Origin: Flabesymbios commensalis
Lineage: Eukaryota; Annelida; Polychaeta; Terebellida; Flabelligeridae
Direction of reading: 5' to 3'
Length of the DNA stretch: 64,000 bases
NCBI GenBank assembly: GCA_964017125.1
Contig: OZ024907.1
Coordinates: 19,735,262 to 19,799,261 of the forward strand
Part shown: positions 22,828-34,207 of the stretch, piece after piece
How the letters are laid out: every line of letters begins with the position of its first letter
Numbering within the stretch: the first letter of the stretch is position 1
Program-made: the position numbers and the translations under genes
The notes under the pieces: model-generated
Seen by the model: the letters and a program-made list of their open reading frames with translations, nothing else
What the model was told of the DNA's origin: nothing
The model's database searches: none

Positions 22828-23275
22828 TTGCCCTTTAAACCCTCATGATGCATCAATTCAAAGCATTACTTTGCATTCCTGACAACTGACCACATTTGAC
22901 AATATATGGCAATTTTCTTTCAATCTTATCAAGTTGTGCCGCTGGAACCGTATGCGGTTTCAAGCATTTTTTTAATCAATATAAATATCACTCAATTTGA
23001 CAAAAAGTTATTGGTAGATGCTCAATTAATCCAATTATTCGATGTTGGAGATGTCTTTTTTTTGCAAATATAATTTGTTTTCTTCATTTAAAGCTGGAAA
23101 TTGCAATTTCAGCTTCAAATAAACGAAAAAAAAACGTTCAACATGACAAGGGTTTTTTGTCACCCTCGTCCAGTCATCTTTATCTGATCTCCAGCCACCA
23201 CAAGTTGAGAATTGCGAGAGCAATTCGCGGCTTCTGGTTGATGGAGATTTAATTGTATATTCATACTAAAGGTTG
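22828..23275 (+). mobile_element. Family C MITE split by a family A MITE
   Basis: The left half of family C is at about 22828-22925 ('CCTTTAAACCCTCATGATGC', 'TATGGCAATTTTCTTTCAAT'). The right half is at about 23157-23275 ('CACAAGTTGAGAATTGCGAG', 'CAATTCGCGGCTT'). A family A element occupies the gap. In intact C copies this point reads CTTTAATTTTTCACCC, so A entered at a TTAA. Confidence 0.75.
22926..23156 (+). mobile_element. Family A MITE nested in family C
   Basis: Starts TTATCAAGTTGTGCCGCTGG and ends CATGACAAGGGTTT, decayed versions of the family A ends. It contains the hairpin GCTGGAAATTGCAATTTCAGC. Both edges match the C consensus interrupted at TTAA. Confidence 0.72.
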
Positions 23276-23466
23276 GATATAAATTGTTTTTCTGAGCCGT
23301 CAACGTTTATTTAGACGTTGACATTTTCGGGCCTGTTACTATATTAGTCCTCAATTTAATTAACAACTGAGTGACACGTAGAGATTAGCTGATTCGTTTA
23401 CGTGCTACATGTTGTATCAATATCCAGACATTTTATATGGTTTGAGTCTTGCTTGCAAACGTATAT

Positions 23467-23791
23467 GCGGGGGTCCTGGTGCAGAGGTTAAAAGCTGCCT
23501 GCTTGGAAAGTCGCAGATCGCGAGTTTGTCCCCCGCTCTGGCATTCAAGTTTCAAAGAAACGAAATATTTCTTCCCCGCTCACTTGTGGAGACTCAATAC
23601 TACAGTGAGCCTCCCGTGTCCGAGAGGCAGTGTGCTCGGCCTCAGACCACAAGGGCTCGAATTTTTAATTCTGTGTCTGGAGGGCATTGTCATCTCATTC
23701 ATCTCACCATCCTCAGGAGTTTTCCTGGCCCAGTTTAGCCTACATATTCACACACACAGGTGGCCTGAAACCCCATTCATTTCTTTTCATT
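23467..23791 (+). mobile_element. Dimeric tRNA-derived SINE with TSD
   Basis: Flanked by the perfect 14-bp direct repeat TTGCAAACGTATAT (23453-23466 and 23792-23805). Inside are two different tRNA-like heads in tandem. Head 1 (23467-23550) has an A-box-like TGGTGCAGAGGTT and a B-box-like GCGAGTTTGTCCCC. Head 2 (about 23598-23665) has GTCCGAGAGGCAGTG and GGGCTCGAATTTT. The SINE-B body follows. The single target duplication around both heads indicates that the dimer moved as one unit. The folds are too decayed to be tRNA genes. Confidence 0.82.
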
Positions 23792-23835
23792 TTGCAAACG
23801 TATATATACAACACTGGCAGGACATAGTTTATCAT

Positions 23836-24200
23836 GTGGAGGGAAGTGACACAATGGTTAGAGCGTAGCGCTTTGCAGCCGCCACAGGTTTTCGTGTTGG
23901 TTCAATCTCCGCTTGGTGCAGGATTCTCAGATAAATGAAATTTCTCACTTCTCAACGCTGGACACCGCCGTTTCGATGTTGTGTCCTTTGCAAAGTACTT
24001 CACCCTCACTTGCTTCACTTCACTCAGGTGTTAATGAGTACCTGGTAGGACAATTATTGCAGTGTGTACGATAAGTTACCAGCACCAAGTGGCGGCAGTG
24101 ATGTATGCTCCCCGGGGAGTTCAAATGGTACATAATGAACAGGTCAATTGACCAGGAATATGACGTATGGTGTTCGGTCAGTCCTGGGCTGGATATGTGT
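23836..24200 (+). mobile_element. tRNA-derived SINE, second family
   Basis: The head has an A box (ACAATGGTTAGAGCGTAGCG) and a B box (GTTGGTTCAATCTCC). The body includes 'AGTACTTCACCCTCACTTGC', 'TGAGTACCTGGTAGGACAA' and 'AACAGGTCAATTGACCAGG'. It lies 30 bp downstream of the dimeric SINE. The 3' edge is uncertain. Confidence 0.75.
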
Positions 24201-25734
24201 GACATATAAATCCATTTTTATGTACACTTCGAAAAACGAACTCCAAGTTTCTGGCGTTATCAGCTGCAGCATCCGAGTTGTCATCCCAGGATGAGACCTC
24301 GTAATCGCCAACAGCAACCCTCTGCCTCCCACAACCAGATGGAAGACCTTTAGCCTTTACAACGCGGAAATATTCTCATGAATGCCATGGACGTCAAATG
24401 GTCATTCACTTTGAAAAAAACGTCATAAATGTCTTAGTTAGCTCTTAATAGCGCTTCAAAGCGTCCTACATGTCTTAGACATTGGGTCAGGCACCGTCTT
24501 GGGTTTGATGGGTTATGTCAATTATTTATTCAAACTTAATACATAATTTTGTTGTAATTACGTCGTTAGTTTATGCATGTACATAAATAGGTGACGTAGT
24601 ATGCCATTAGAAAACGTAATTTAAAAGATATTTTGTCTGTTACATCCGTTTAAAAACCTTCAATAGTATGATTTCAGCATTCAACAGACTGGAAGTCAGG
24701 GAATTTCCACATTTTAAATATTTATATATCCTGTTATCTGCAAATACGTTTAATAATAGAAAGGAGTATTATTTTGGTGTGTACAGGATGGCATGAAGGA
24801 GGTCATTCAATAACTTTTGCTAATTTACAAGCGTCCCACTTGTTTGAAATGCATGGTTCTTCTGTCTGGAAATTGTGAGCATGGTGAAGTCAGAGCCCGT
24901 TTGTTCATGTTTCTTTGTGGGGACTCTGATTCGGAGAATCCCAGTAAACAAGAGACATTGACCCAATGTTGGGCCAGCGTCGCATATGGTGGACCAACAT
25001 AAAAACAACATCGGGTCATATCTCTTGTTTCCTGGGAGACGATGGCTCGTTCAATTAGTCAGATCTTTCTATCAGTAACCCAGTGGTGTCCGTCAAGGAG
25101 CGGCCAGCAAGCGTGATGTGTATGGCGGCCCAATGATGGCTGATGATTGGCACAACATCTAAGATGCTGGGCCACCCTTCCGTAAGCGCTGGGCCGCCTC
25201 CTGCCCTTTTTGATGGTGGGCGTGGTGGGCTATGACGCTTCAGGAATTCGGGACCTGGTCGTGTAATGGCCTTCACTGGGGACCCAGATTCTCTGTGGGG
25301 TTGATGTTGGGCCAGCGTCTTAGACGATGGGCCAACATCACCCCAACATTGGTTCAATGTCTTTCTTCCAACCATGATGGCATCGTTTTAAGGACATTTC
25401 CGACACCTTCAAATTTAATACTTAGCAATTATTACTCTTTTAACTTTGCCGGCGAGACACAACTCAAAATCGTGGAAATTTAAATTGAATATCTCAGAAG
25501 TCTTAAAGGCTGCTAGTTCTAATAGGTTAAGCCACCCAGTGAGGGTCATATTTAATCTGTTGCTTTGTAAGCTGTGTAGCGGATTCTAAGAGAACCTAAT
25601 GACCTGTCGTCCCCAGACTTATCGTCTCAATAGGCCTACGTGATTCACCAGATCGGGATTTAAGGACAGACACCATTCCCATCCTGCAGAGACCCTTTGA
25701 TTTAATATGAAAACAGAATGATTTTAATTTTTTA
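24201..25734. other. Gene-free spacer with family E palindromes
   Basis: Family E copies are at about 24942-25042 (ends CCCAGTAAACAAGAGA and CTCTTGTTTCCTGGGA, core 'GGGCCAGCGTCGCATATGG'), 25125-25200 (decayed) and 25285-25372 ('GGCCAGCGTCTTAGACGATG'). Overlapping open frames on both strands at 24817-25019 and 25055-25483 come from these palindromes. No gene is recognised. Confidence 0.55.
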
Positions 25735-26175
25735 GCTCGCCTTTTAATTTTAATTATTAAAGGTGGGCTATTGTAATTGAAGTTGGGCGACGTAGGCGTT
25801 GACATTTACTTGTGGGCACGAAAACTTGAGACGTTTAAACTTGAGACGTTTTTCATGTATCCCGTTCAACTTTGTTATGCATGTTACTAATAAGCAGTTC
25901 TCGGACAAGTCCCATAATGGCTGAAAAAAATAGCCAATTTATTTCGATTTTTTGCATTTTACGTCAATCATTTGACCTTGTGGGCGCGATAACTATAAAA
26001 TTGTTCATGTATCCTTCCCAAATGTGTTATGCATGTGAATAATAAACAGTTCTCGGATAAGTTCGATAATGGCTAAAACAAATTCGAAATGACTGATTTT
26101 TTACATTTTACGTCAATAATTTGACATTGTGGGCGCAATCACTTCAAGTTCAATAATTGCGGCGGGTTATTGTCG
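25735..26175 (+). repeat. Dispersed repeat H, copy 3
   Basis: Opens with a hairpin (AGCTCGCCTTTTAATTTTAA / TTAAAGGTGGGCT), then two units with 'AGCAGTTCTCGGACAAGTCC' and 'ACAGTTCTCGGATAAGTTCG', each followed by 'CATTTTACGTCAAT' and 'GTGGGCGCGATAA'. It matches 11850-12190 and 16318-16500. Confidence 0.65.
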
Positions 26176-27190
26176 AGTGTGATCTTGTTTGTTTTCGAGA
26201 TTATTAAAATATGACTTTTAAAAATATTGATTGAATCTGCCGTTTACATACTTTGTCCAAAGTATAGTTTTATTTGTATTCTCGGACTGTCTATAATTAT
26301 AGAGATTTTTCTAAGTGGCTGCGAGAAGTGATTCGCATTGCCATTGTAAATTTTCCGGAGGGGACGGCATTTTAAATGGCATAAATTTATTGATTTAGGA
26401 TGTATTTAAGTCTCAACTATTTTGCATTAACTGACAGGCGGGAACTATTTTCTGAAAAGAGATCCATATACCAGGAACTCCCAATTTGTTGCTTGATAAA
26501 TTCCCAATTGGCATTTTTGAACTGACGCACTTCATGGTGTTCTGATGTAGTCCCTGTAGAAGTCAACCAGATAGTCACTAGGTGGTGCTATGATACGGTG
26601 TTATGTGGTGTGCTTTGGTGGTCAGTTGAAGCGCTAAAAATAGAGAATCGAAATTTGTACCCACTGGAAATTGTGTCTCCGCGACCCAAAACGGGGACCG
26701 ACTTTAGACGTCAGAATCTGACGTCTTTAGACGTCTAAAGTAGATTCCCACATTGAAAGAATAAACAATAATTTAAAAATGGCCGAAGTGGAAAGAGCTG
26801 ACTAAGACATTTATGATGATTTCGAATCGAAAAACCCTTAGGTCTCTTGGTTCATGTAAGCATATTTCAGCGCGTCAAGGGTTAAAGGGTTACAGTTTAC
26901 ACCAAATAGTAACCACGAGAAATCAACTACATAGCAATAGTAGTGATATATCAAACATAGTCAATTGGCAGAATTATGTTATTGTTGACCCGTCCTGTCA
27001 TCAGAATAATTCATACAGATATTCACAGCTCACATTGAAATAATATTAGCTGGAACTTCTGATTGTCTCGTGTTCTTTCACTAGATGACGCTTTAATTCC
27101 GAGATATACACACATGATTATCACTGACTAGATGTCGCTTGCTACAGTACTGTTGATTATTACAGTCCAGCTGATGCTTACACGAGATTG
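26176..27190. other. Gene-free spacer with one MITE
   Basis: Holds a decayed family D piece (about 26625-26690) followed by a family B MITE at about 26690-26885 ('GACGTCAGAATCTGACGTC', right end CGTCAAGGGTTAA). No gene is recognised. Confidence 0.55.
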
Positions 27191-27204
27191 GCTCAATGTC
27201 TGCT
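27191..27204 (+). repeat. LINE target-site duplication, left
   Basis: GCTCAATGTCTGCT here is repeated exactly at 30624-30637, bracketing the LINE and the element nested in it. Confidence 0.85.
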
Positions 27205-27651
27205 CAATGTTTGGCCAAGGCTGCCCTGGATAAGACAAAACAGTTTTATTATATACCATATACTGATTTCAAGTATAACATCTCGGTCTACCTTGATGAC
27301 ATTTTGCAAGGTGAATGGAACATCAATGTCACCAGCAAATTGTTCGAGGTACAACCAATCATTAAGCGATCTTTTACACCAATGGAACGCCAAAGAGATG
27401 ACGTTGTCTTATGCAGGGCAAGAATTGGCCATGCTTATTTCACAAACGGCTATTTATTGAGAGGAGAATTGCGACCTATGTGCTGCAATACTCGTCTCAC
27501 TGTAAGACATGTCCTTCTCAGTTGTGCGAAATATGCGCACATCAGAAGGAAGTATTTTGCATTTAATTCCTTATTTGAGCTATTCAGGGACACCCCTGCA
27601 GGTTTTATTATTCAGTTCCTTCGGGAATGTAACCTATATTACATGTTTTAA
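27205..27651 (+). pseudogene. LINE ORF2 C-terminal fragment
   Basis: The open frame starts with AKAALDKT, which resembles the end of the RNase H domain in jockey-like LINEs. It continues with RQRDDVVLCRARIGHAYFTN, GYLLRGELRPMCCN, LTVRHVLLSCAKY and FLRECNLYYMF. This order (R..DVVL.R.RIGH, YLLRGE, P.C, LTV.H.LL.C) is the C-terminal zinc-knuckle-like tail of that LINE group in invertebrates. The endonuclease, reverse transcriptase and most of RNase H are absent, so it is a 5'-truncated dead copy. The frame is intact to its stop, which suggests a fairly recent insertion. An apparent ATG at 27196 lies in the target duplication and is not a real start. Confidence 0.85.
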
Positions 27652-27744
27652 TTATTAGACTTAGACTTGTAGTTTTTACACAATCACTCCAATTTCATAG
27701 AGATATAGTGACTTGATAAGTCGTTCATTTTATAATAACTTTAT
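27652..27744 (+). mobile_element. LINE 3' UTR, first part
   Basis: AT-rich sequence after the LINE stop codon, ending with ACTTTAT (27738-27744), which is repeated at 30340-30346 beyond the nested element. Confidence 0.75.
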
Positions 27745-30339
27745 ATTTAGCTCCCGCCGTCACCGTAGGTGAGACGGAGGGAGCTATGGATTCTACCTCC
27801 GTTTTTTTTTGGCCTCTTCTTTTGCCTATAACTTTGTAAGAAAATAAGCTAGGATAACAATTTTTGGTATGTGGGTTACTTCCAGGTGGCTAATGGACAG
27901 GTTAAAATATTTTCAATCTGAATTCAATACGCAAGGTTGCAGAGGAGAAAATGATGATGTGACGGCGTTGGGCCGTTGGGCCGTCCGTAAACAATTCGTT
28001 TCCGGAGCATATCTCTGAAAGTACTTGTCCGATTGTTCTCAAATTTTAAACACTACACCCCTAGGGGGTCTAGTTGTGCCTTTTGGGGTATTTGAACTTT
28101 GACCTACTTCTGGTTCAGAACTATGACCTATTTAGACGTTTTGACGCGCAGTTCTTTTCCGGAGCAGATCTCGAAAAGTACTGGGCCGATGACAGTCATA
28201 TTGCACATACATGTTCTCTAAGGTCCCTAGTTGTGCCTTTTCAGGTTTTTGGACCTTGACCTTGAAGTTGACCCAGCACTTTGACCTAATTTATAACATC
28301 GGTAAATCCGACTGAAAGATTTTGCGGAATATCATGAAAACCGATCAAGATAGCTACACCATTACTATAAAACAAATTGTGAGGTTTCAGGAGAGGATGC
28401 ATCTTGAAAAATTTCAAGTCGATAAAATTAAAAATGGCCGCCTATCGGCCATTATTCACCTCGACAGGCCTGATATCGCGGAATATCATGAAAACCGTTC
28501 AAGATAGCTACACCATTAATATCAAATAAATTGTAAGGTTTCAGGAGAGGATGCATCTTGAAAAATTTGAAGTTGATAAAATTCAAAATGGCCGCCTATC
28601 AGCCATTATTCACCTCGGCAGGCCTGATATTGTGGAATATCATGAAAACCGCTCAAGATATCTACACCATTACTATAAAACAAATTGTAAGGCTTCAGGA
28701 GAGAATGCATTTTGAAAAAATTCAACTCGTCCAAGTTCAAAATGGCCGCCAATCGGCCATTATTCACTTTCACAGGGCCGTTATTTGGTAAACCGTGCTA
28801 GATGGCTAGACCATTACTATAAAACAAAATGTGTGATTTCAGGAGAGGATGCATCTTGAAAAAATTCGACTCGATAAAATTCAAAATGGCCGCTTATCGG
28901 CCATTATTCACTTTCACATGGCCGTTATTTGGTCAACTGTGCTAGATGGCTAGACCATTACCGTAAAACAAAATGTGAGATTTCAGATGAGGATGCATCT
29001 TGAAAAAAATTGACTTGATCAAATTTAAAATGGCCACCTTTTCGGCCATTATTCATTTTCACATGGCTGATATTTGGTAAACCGTGCTAGATGGCTAGAC
29101 CATTACCTGATTACTATAAAACAAAGTGTGAGTTTTCGGGGGAGGATGCACCCTGAAAATTTTTAACTTACGAATTAAAAATGGCCGACAATCAGCATTA
29201 TTTACCTCGATAGGCCTGATATCAGGTAAACCGTGCTAGATAGCTAGACCATTACTATAAAACAAAATGTGACGTTTCGAGAGAGGATGCCTTTTAAAAA
29301 CTTTCGACTCAATCGAATTCAAAATGGCCGCCTATCGGCCACTATTTACTTACACATTGCTGATATTTGGTAAACCGTGTTAGCTAGCTGGACCATTACT
29401 ATAAAACAAAATGTGAGATTACAAGAGAGGATGCATCTTGAAAAAATTGACTCGATCAAATTCAAAATGGCCGCCTATCGGCCATTATTCACTTTCACAT
29501 AGCCGGTTTTTGGTAACCGTACTAGATGGCTAGACCATCACTATAAAACAAAATGTGAGATTTCAGGAGAGGATGCATCTTGAAAAATTTTGACTTGATC
29601 AAATTCAAAATGGCCTCCTATCGGCCATTATTCACTTTCACATGGGCGATATTTGGTAAACCGTGCTAGATGGCTAGACCATTACTATAGAATGAAATGT
29701 AAGATTTCAGCTGAGGATGCATCTTGGAAAATTTTGACCTGATCAAATTCAAAATGGCCGCCTTTAAGCCATTATTCACTTTCACATGGCCGATATTTGG
29801 TAAACCGTGCTAGATAGCTAGACGATTACTATAGAATAAAATGTGAGATTTCAGCTGAGGATGCATCTTGAAAATTTCTGACTCGATCAAATTCAAAATG
29901 GCCCCTTATCGGCCATTATTTACTTTCACATGCCCAATATTTTGCAAACTGTGTTAGATGTTAGTCCATTACTATAAAACAAAATTTGAGGTTTCGGGGG
30001 AGAATGCACCCTAAGTTTTTAACTAATTTTTATCGAATTTAAAATGACCGTAAATCAGTTATTAGTTAACTCGATTGGCCTGCTGATATCGGGTAAACCG
30101 TGCCAGATAGGTAGACCATTACTGGGATACTGATTAGGATCATTCATTTCAATGGAGGTTTGCAATCTCTGACAGACTGTCTAGTTCTTATCTTACTCTT
30201 AGACTGGGCTTCTTAGACCTAGTTGTCTTGCGTCTTGATTTTCGACCTAGACTAGGACTACATTAATAACCCTATACAAAATTGCTTAAATCAAATTCTA
30301 ATTCGGAGCGGGAGCTCCTGGACTTATGTAGTCTTGTTT
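27745..30339 (+). mobile_element. Family F composite element, copy 2, nested in LINE
   Basis: A ~2.6-kb element nearly identical to 12419-14812. It is flanked by ACTTTAT (27738-27744 and 30340-30346), a 7-bp target duplication in the LINE 3' UTR. It keeps a 5' stem-loop missing from copy 1: AGCTCCCGCCGTC pairing with GACGGAGGGAGCT, then a T9 run. About twelve ~143-bp units fill 28330-30120, most with CAAAATGGCCGCC. It encodes no protein. It is younger than the LINE it interrupts. Confidence 0.85.
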
Positions 30340-30623
30340 ACTTTATTTATACTGATATTTTTATACTCATTAAACTGTGTTGTAGTGCAGGCGCTACAAC
30401 ATGTCATCAGACTCGTTACATATAGGTGCCAGGAGCATCGTCATCTTATCATATCAACACTTTAAACTGAATATTTTAGTACGATCATGCTTTTATTGGC
30501 TTTGTCTTTACTTTACTACTTTAACTATACAATATGGGATATTGTAATACCTGGAATTTTCACTTAAATGGCCATACTGGCCGAAAGGTGAAGTAAAGAA
30601 AATATTTTACTTACTTACTTACT
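30340..30623 (+). mobile_element. LINE 3' end, second part
   Basis: The LINE 3' UTR resumes and ends 'GCCATACTGGCCGAAAGGTG', 'AAGTAAAGAAAATATTTTAC' and (TTAC)n, directly followed by the right target duplication at 30624-30637. The 'GCCGAAAnGTGA.GTAAA...TTTTAC' end is the same type as in the TAC-tailed elements, linking them to this LINE group. Confidence 0.82.
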
Positions 30624-30637
30624 GCTCAATGTCTGCT

Positions 30638-31411
30638 GGGAACCGAAACGTGTCACCAGACACCAGGTATACATAATGGTGATTTCTAAATACGTTTACT
30701 TCTGTAATACTGATAAACATTCAGGTCCTAATTTCAGTAATCCAAGTGATTTTCAATCCAAGTGATTTTCAGTCACTTGAAGTTGTGGATCACGTTTATT
30801 TGTTCAGTGCTGTGATGGTTGAATACATCATCTCTCGTCATCGGACGATCACGTTAATGGCGACTGCGTAGTAACATCTTACTGTGCACAAACTGCTAAT
30901 CCCAATTCAACACAAGATGTGACTTTTTCTATCATTCACCAGATGTCGCTGTAGTAGAGAGAGGACTAACCGTAACGATACCATACCATTCCCAGAACCA
31001 TTTATTCGGCTTCGAGTTTTTAAACAGTAATTATTTGTTCTCGCTCATTACAGACTTATTTGTTACAAGTGGATAGTCACTGTTTTTGCTATTAAATGAT
31101 CTATCATATTTTATGTAACTTTCTTCATCACGAATACATATACGACCTTTTGTGGGGATTGATCATCAGATGTATAATTATGTAAACATTATTATCTGTT
31201 AATGATGTTATTTTCTGGCCGTCTGATAAATATTTTTTTTCAAAATGGGCTGGGTACGATTAGATATTGTAATTATATTTTTGCTTTCATTACGATTTAT
31301 TTGAAGAAAATATACAATACAATACATGATTGTGTTTCTAGCAAAATGCATATAGGTATAGTAATATATGGTATTATTTTTTACCCCGTTTAATTTATTG
31401 AATGAATTATT
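30638..31411. other. Gene-free spacer
   Basis: The sequence just after the LINE (GGGAACCGAAACGTG) may be the remainder of a family E palindrome that served as target. Otherwise nothing is recognised. Confidence 0.4.
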
Positions 31412-31419
31412 CATTAATT

Positions 31420-31720
31420 ATCCTTAGCTATAGTTACTCTGGGGACTATTCGACCCAATGTTAGCGGAGCTGTGTTTGTTCAGCTAAACACACTGTCTCC
31501 TGCCGTCTGGGCATGTCTTGGGTTAGATCCCCTAGACATGCCCAGAACCCCTTATTTAACGAGTGAAGGAAAACACTCTCAATAACCCACCATGCCCTAT
31601 CACCCCCACCCTCACGTCATTCATCTCATCAATTGACTACACTATTTTATCGTATTACAATGTCACTTAAATGATCATTATTGTCGAAAAGTGACTTAAA
31701 CCAGTATTTTACTACTACTA
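31420..31720 (+). mobile_element. TAC-tailed element, 5'-truncated
   Basis: Contains 'ACTCTGGGGACTATTCGACC', 'GATCCCCTAGACATGCCC', 'ATAACCCACCATGCCC', 'GTCGAAAAGTGACTTAAA' and (TAC)n. CATTAATT at 31412-31419 and 31721-31728 is a probable short target duplication. Confidence 0.8.
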
Positions 31721-31728
31721 CATTAATT

Positions 31729-33726
31729 TGCGTTGTGATAGCTCTTAATGACCTGTTTTTGTGTTTGTACAACTTCGTACAGTATGCTTATGTATTATTC
31801 CAATTGGTTATTTGAAACGTTCAAGAGCGCGCTCAATAAGTCGCTATTTTGCTGATTTGTAGGCAGTATGTATCTCTACCCAGCATTGAACCAATGTTGG
31901 TTTAGTGCAGGCTCACTGACTACGACGCTGGACCGACATTAAATCAACATTGATTCAACGTATTGTGTTTGCCGGGTATTTGTTTTGTAAAATATTTGAT
32001 TGGTGATTGATATTTTGTGTTGTTTTCCTATGTTTCAGGTGAGTCAAGTTACAAAACGTTTCAACAGTGTGTTAGTTTGTGATGTAGGTATATCTACTAC
32101 TGGTAAGTCACTAAATATTATTTTATTCTACTGAAATTATCACTCCTTGTCATGCTGGCCGTGCTAGGTCCGTGTATGCGCACGCATTCAAGCAAGTTCA
32201 ATTTTAATACTATTCCAATTCGAGAATTAGTTTGTTATTGCTGCTCAGGTAATCAAATAATTCAATTTTGAAAGTTTCTATTTTTTTAATACAAATTACA
32301 GAACATGTGATTTTTAAAAATAGACGTTTATCAAATTCACTATTTGATGAGCATGTAGCACAAAGTATTTTACCGAATTTCAGTAAAATTTTATCAGCTT
32401 TGAAACTTGCTTGAAAACGGCATATGGCCCGCGCTGGTTTACTGTTAGCCCAACATCGTAGACGGTGGGCCAACAGTATACCAACGGTAGTCCAACGTCT
32501 CGTGTTTGGCTGGGTATATACGGTCCCAGAAGAAGAGTATTGATGATGGCCATCAGATATCGTGAAAAATGAATAATTCTGTATGAGTAAAAAAACTGTA
32601 GGGTTTTAAAAAAACAAGCACTGTGATCACTAGTGATAAATCAGATCATTTCCCCATGCCGCTTATTATACTTCAGCTATGCGCTGTAATTCTATCATGT
32701 GTGTATTCAGGTGTGGGATTGCGGCCCCACAAAATCCATAACATTACGTCAGTAATATCCATTTGTTTAATTTTTTTGTCACAATTTCAGGCATCCACCC
32801 AGCACGCAGTTGACATTAAGCCTACGTTAATTTAATGTTAGGCCACAGTCTACAATGCTGCACCAACATTAAACCCACATGCCCTTCATATCCCGTGTTT
32901 TCTTGTAATCATGGTATTGGGTCTGCTGCAGCTATACCGCATGGACACCTGGTGAATGAATCCAGCTATAACACAGGGACATCTGGTGAATGAGTCTGAA
33001 TTGCACCAAATTTCTACTTATCCTCCCTATACAATTTAAAGGGTATATCTTCCACCTTGTAAAGTTGCAGATACTCCCTTTTATCTTCATGAGGACGATA
33101 TGTAGGCTATTGTTGACGTTTAAGCACTGAGCACGACTATAGCCGTTTTCAATATTTTGTATTAGAAGGTTAAACCACAGTTAATGGGATGAAATTTGTC
33201 TTCAAATTAAACAGCAAGATTTGCAAATGGCTGGTCTCAAATTAAACAAATATGGCTAATATTCACCCACTTGAAGTTGTGGATCGTGGATGTTGTATTG
33301 CGTCAGCGCTCTTGTTAAACTTGTTTAAATAAATAAAATAAATATATAAATAAATAAATAAGTAAATTTTATTACATGTTTATATATATCAATTCTTTGA
33401 AGTAAATTATTTATTTCACGCAGGGTCCGCTCGAAATTATTTATGGGAATACCCCCCCCCCCCCCTGGAGATTGAATGGTGGCCCCCTTTTGTCATGTGT
33501 GAGAATAATACGGACGTTGTTTATAGTTTGTGCGATATGCGCAAATACAACACATGACTATATTCATTAGACGAGTGCTGTATTTTCTCATATTGCATAT
33601 CAAACAGATTCCTTTATTTTCCATTCCTCATTGTTTTGCTGTCTCCCATAATTGCCTGCAGAATCTGATATAACTAGAATCAGATTAGACCTTTCACCGC
33701 TTATCACTGTTGCGCAGTGGGCTTTC
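31729..33726. other. Gene-free spacer with family E palindromes
   Basis: Family E copies are at about 31881-31979 ('GACTACGACGCTGGACCGAC'), 32430-32517 ('CATCGTAGACGGTGGGCC') and 32798-32900. A family D fragment is at about 33125-33300. (AAAT)n-rich sequence is at 33325-33365 and a poly-C run at 33452-33466. No gene is recognised. Confidence 0.5.
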
Positions 33727-34207
33727 TGTAACCCTTGAGGCGCTAAGCACGACGATAATCGTTTGGAATTCGTTTTATCAGCTGATGAAATCACTGATAT
33801 TCAGAATGAAAGGTGTGTTTAACCCTTTAAGCCCTCACGATGCATTACAGCATCATTTTACATCCCTGAAATCAGACTTAATATTCCTACAACTAGGGTG
33901 TTTATGATGACAATTTCCTTGAAATTGTTTTACCAATACAAGGCAATTTACTTTAATTTTTCACCCACTGTCATCTGCATCCACTACAAGTCGAGAATTG
34001 CGGCAGCAATTCGCGGCTTGTAGCGGATGAGATGACAATGTTAAATTCAGGCTCGAAAGGGTTAAACATCAAGATTTACAAATGTTTGGTCCCAAAATAA
34101 ACAAATAGGAGCAATTTTCACCTACTTGAAGTTGTGGGCCGCGGTAGCGAGACACAACTTCAAGTGGGTGACAATTAAAATAAGTTAACGTAGGGGGTGA
34201 ATGGTTA
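33727..34207 (+). mobile_element. Family D MITE split by a family C MITE
   Basis: The left part (33727-33818) reads 'GGCGCTAAGCACGACGATAA' to 'GAAAGGTGTGTTT'. The right part (34066-34207) begins 'ACATCAAGATTTACAAATG' and has the D hairpin CACCTACTTGAAGTTGTGGG / ACAACTTCAAGTGGGTG. Uninterrupted D copies (39373, 48128) read GTGTGTTTAAACAT at this point. Confidence 0.85.
33819..34065 (+). mobile_element. Family C MITE nested in family D, complete
   Basis: A 247-bp element runs from TTAACCCTTTAAGCCC to GGCTCGAAAGGGTTAA. The internal hairpin has arms CCACTACAAGTCGAGAATTG and CAATTCGCGGCTTGTAGCGG. The TTAA at each edge (33819-33822 and 34062-34065) is present once in empty D copies, which shows that TTAA is duplicated on insertion. 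Confidence 0.88.

Noticed and set aside
23467-24000. tRNA genes
   Set aside because: A- and B-box-like motifs are present, but the acceptor and anticodon stems do not form convincingly. They are SINE heads.
24817-25019. Three overlapping open frames on opposite strands
   Set aside because: They arise from a family E palindrome, which reads alike on both strands.
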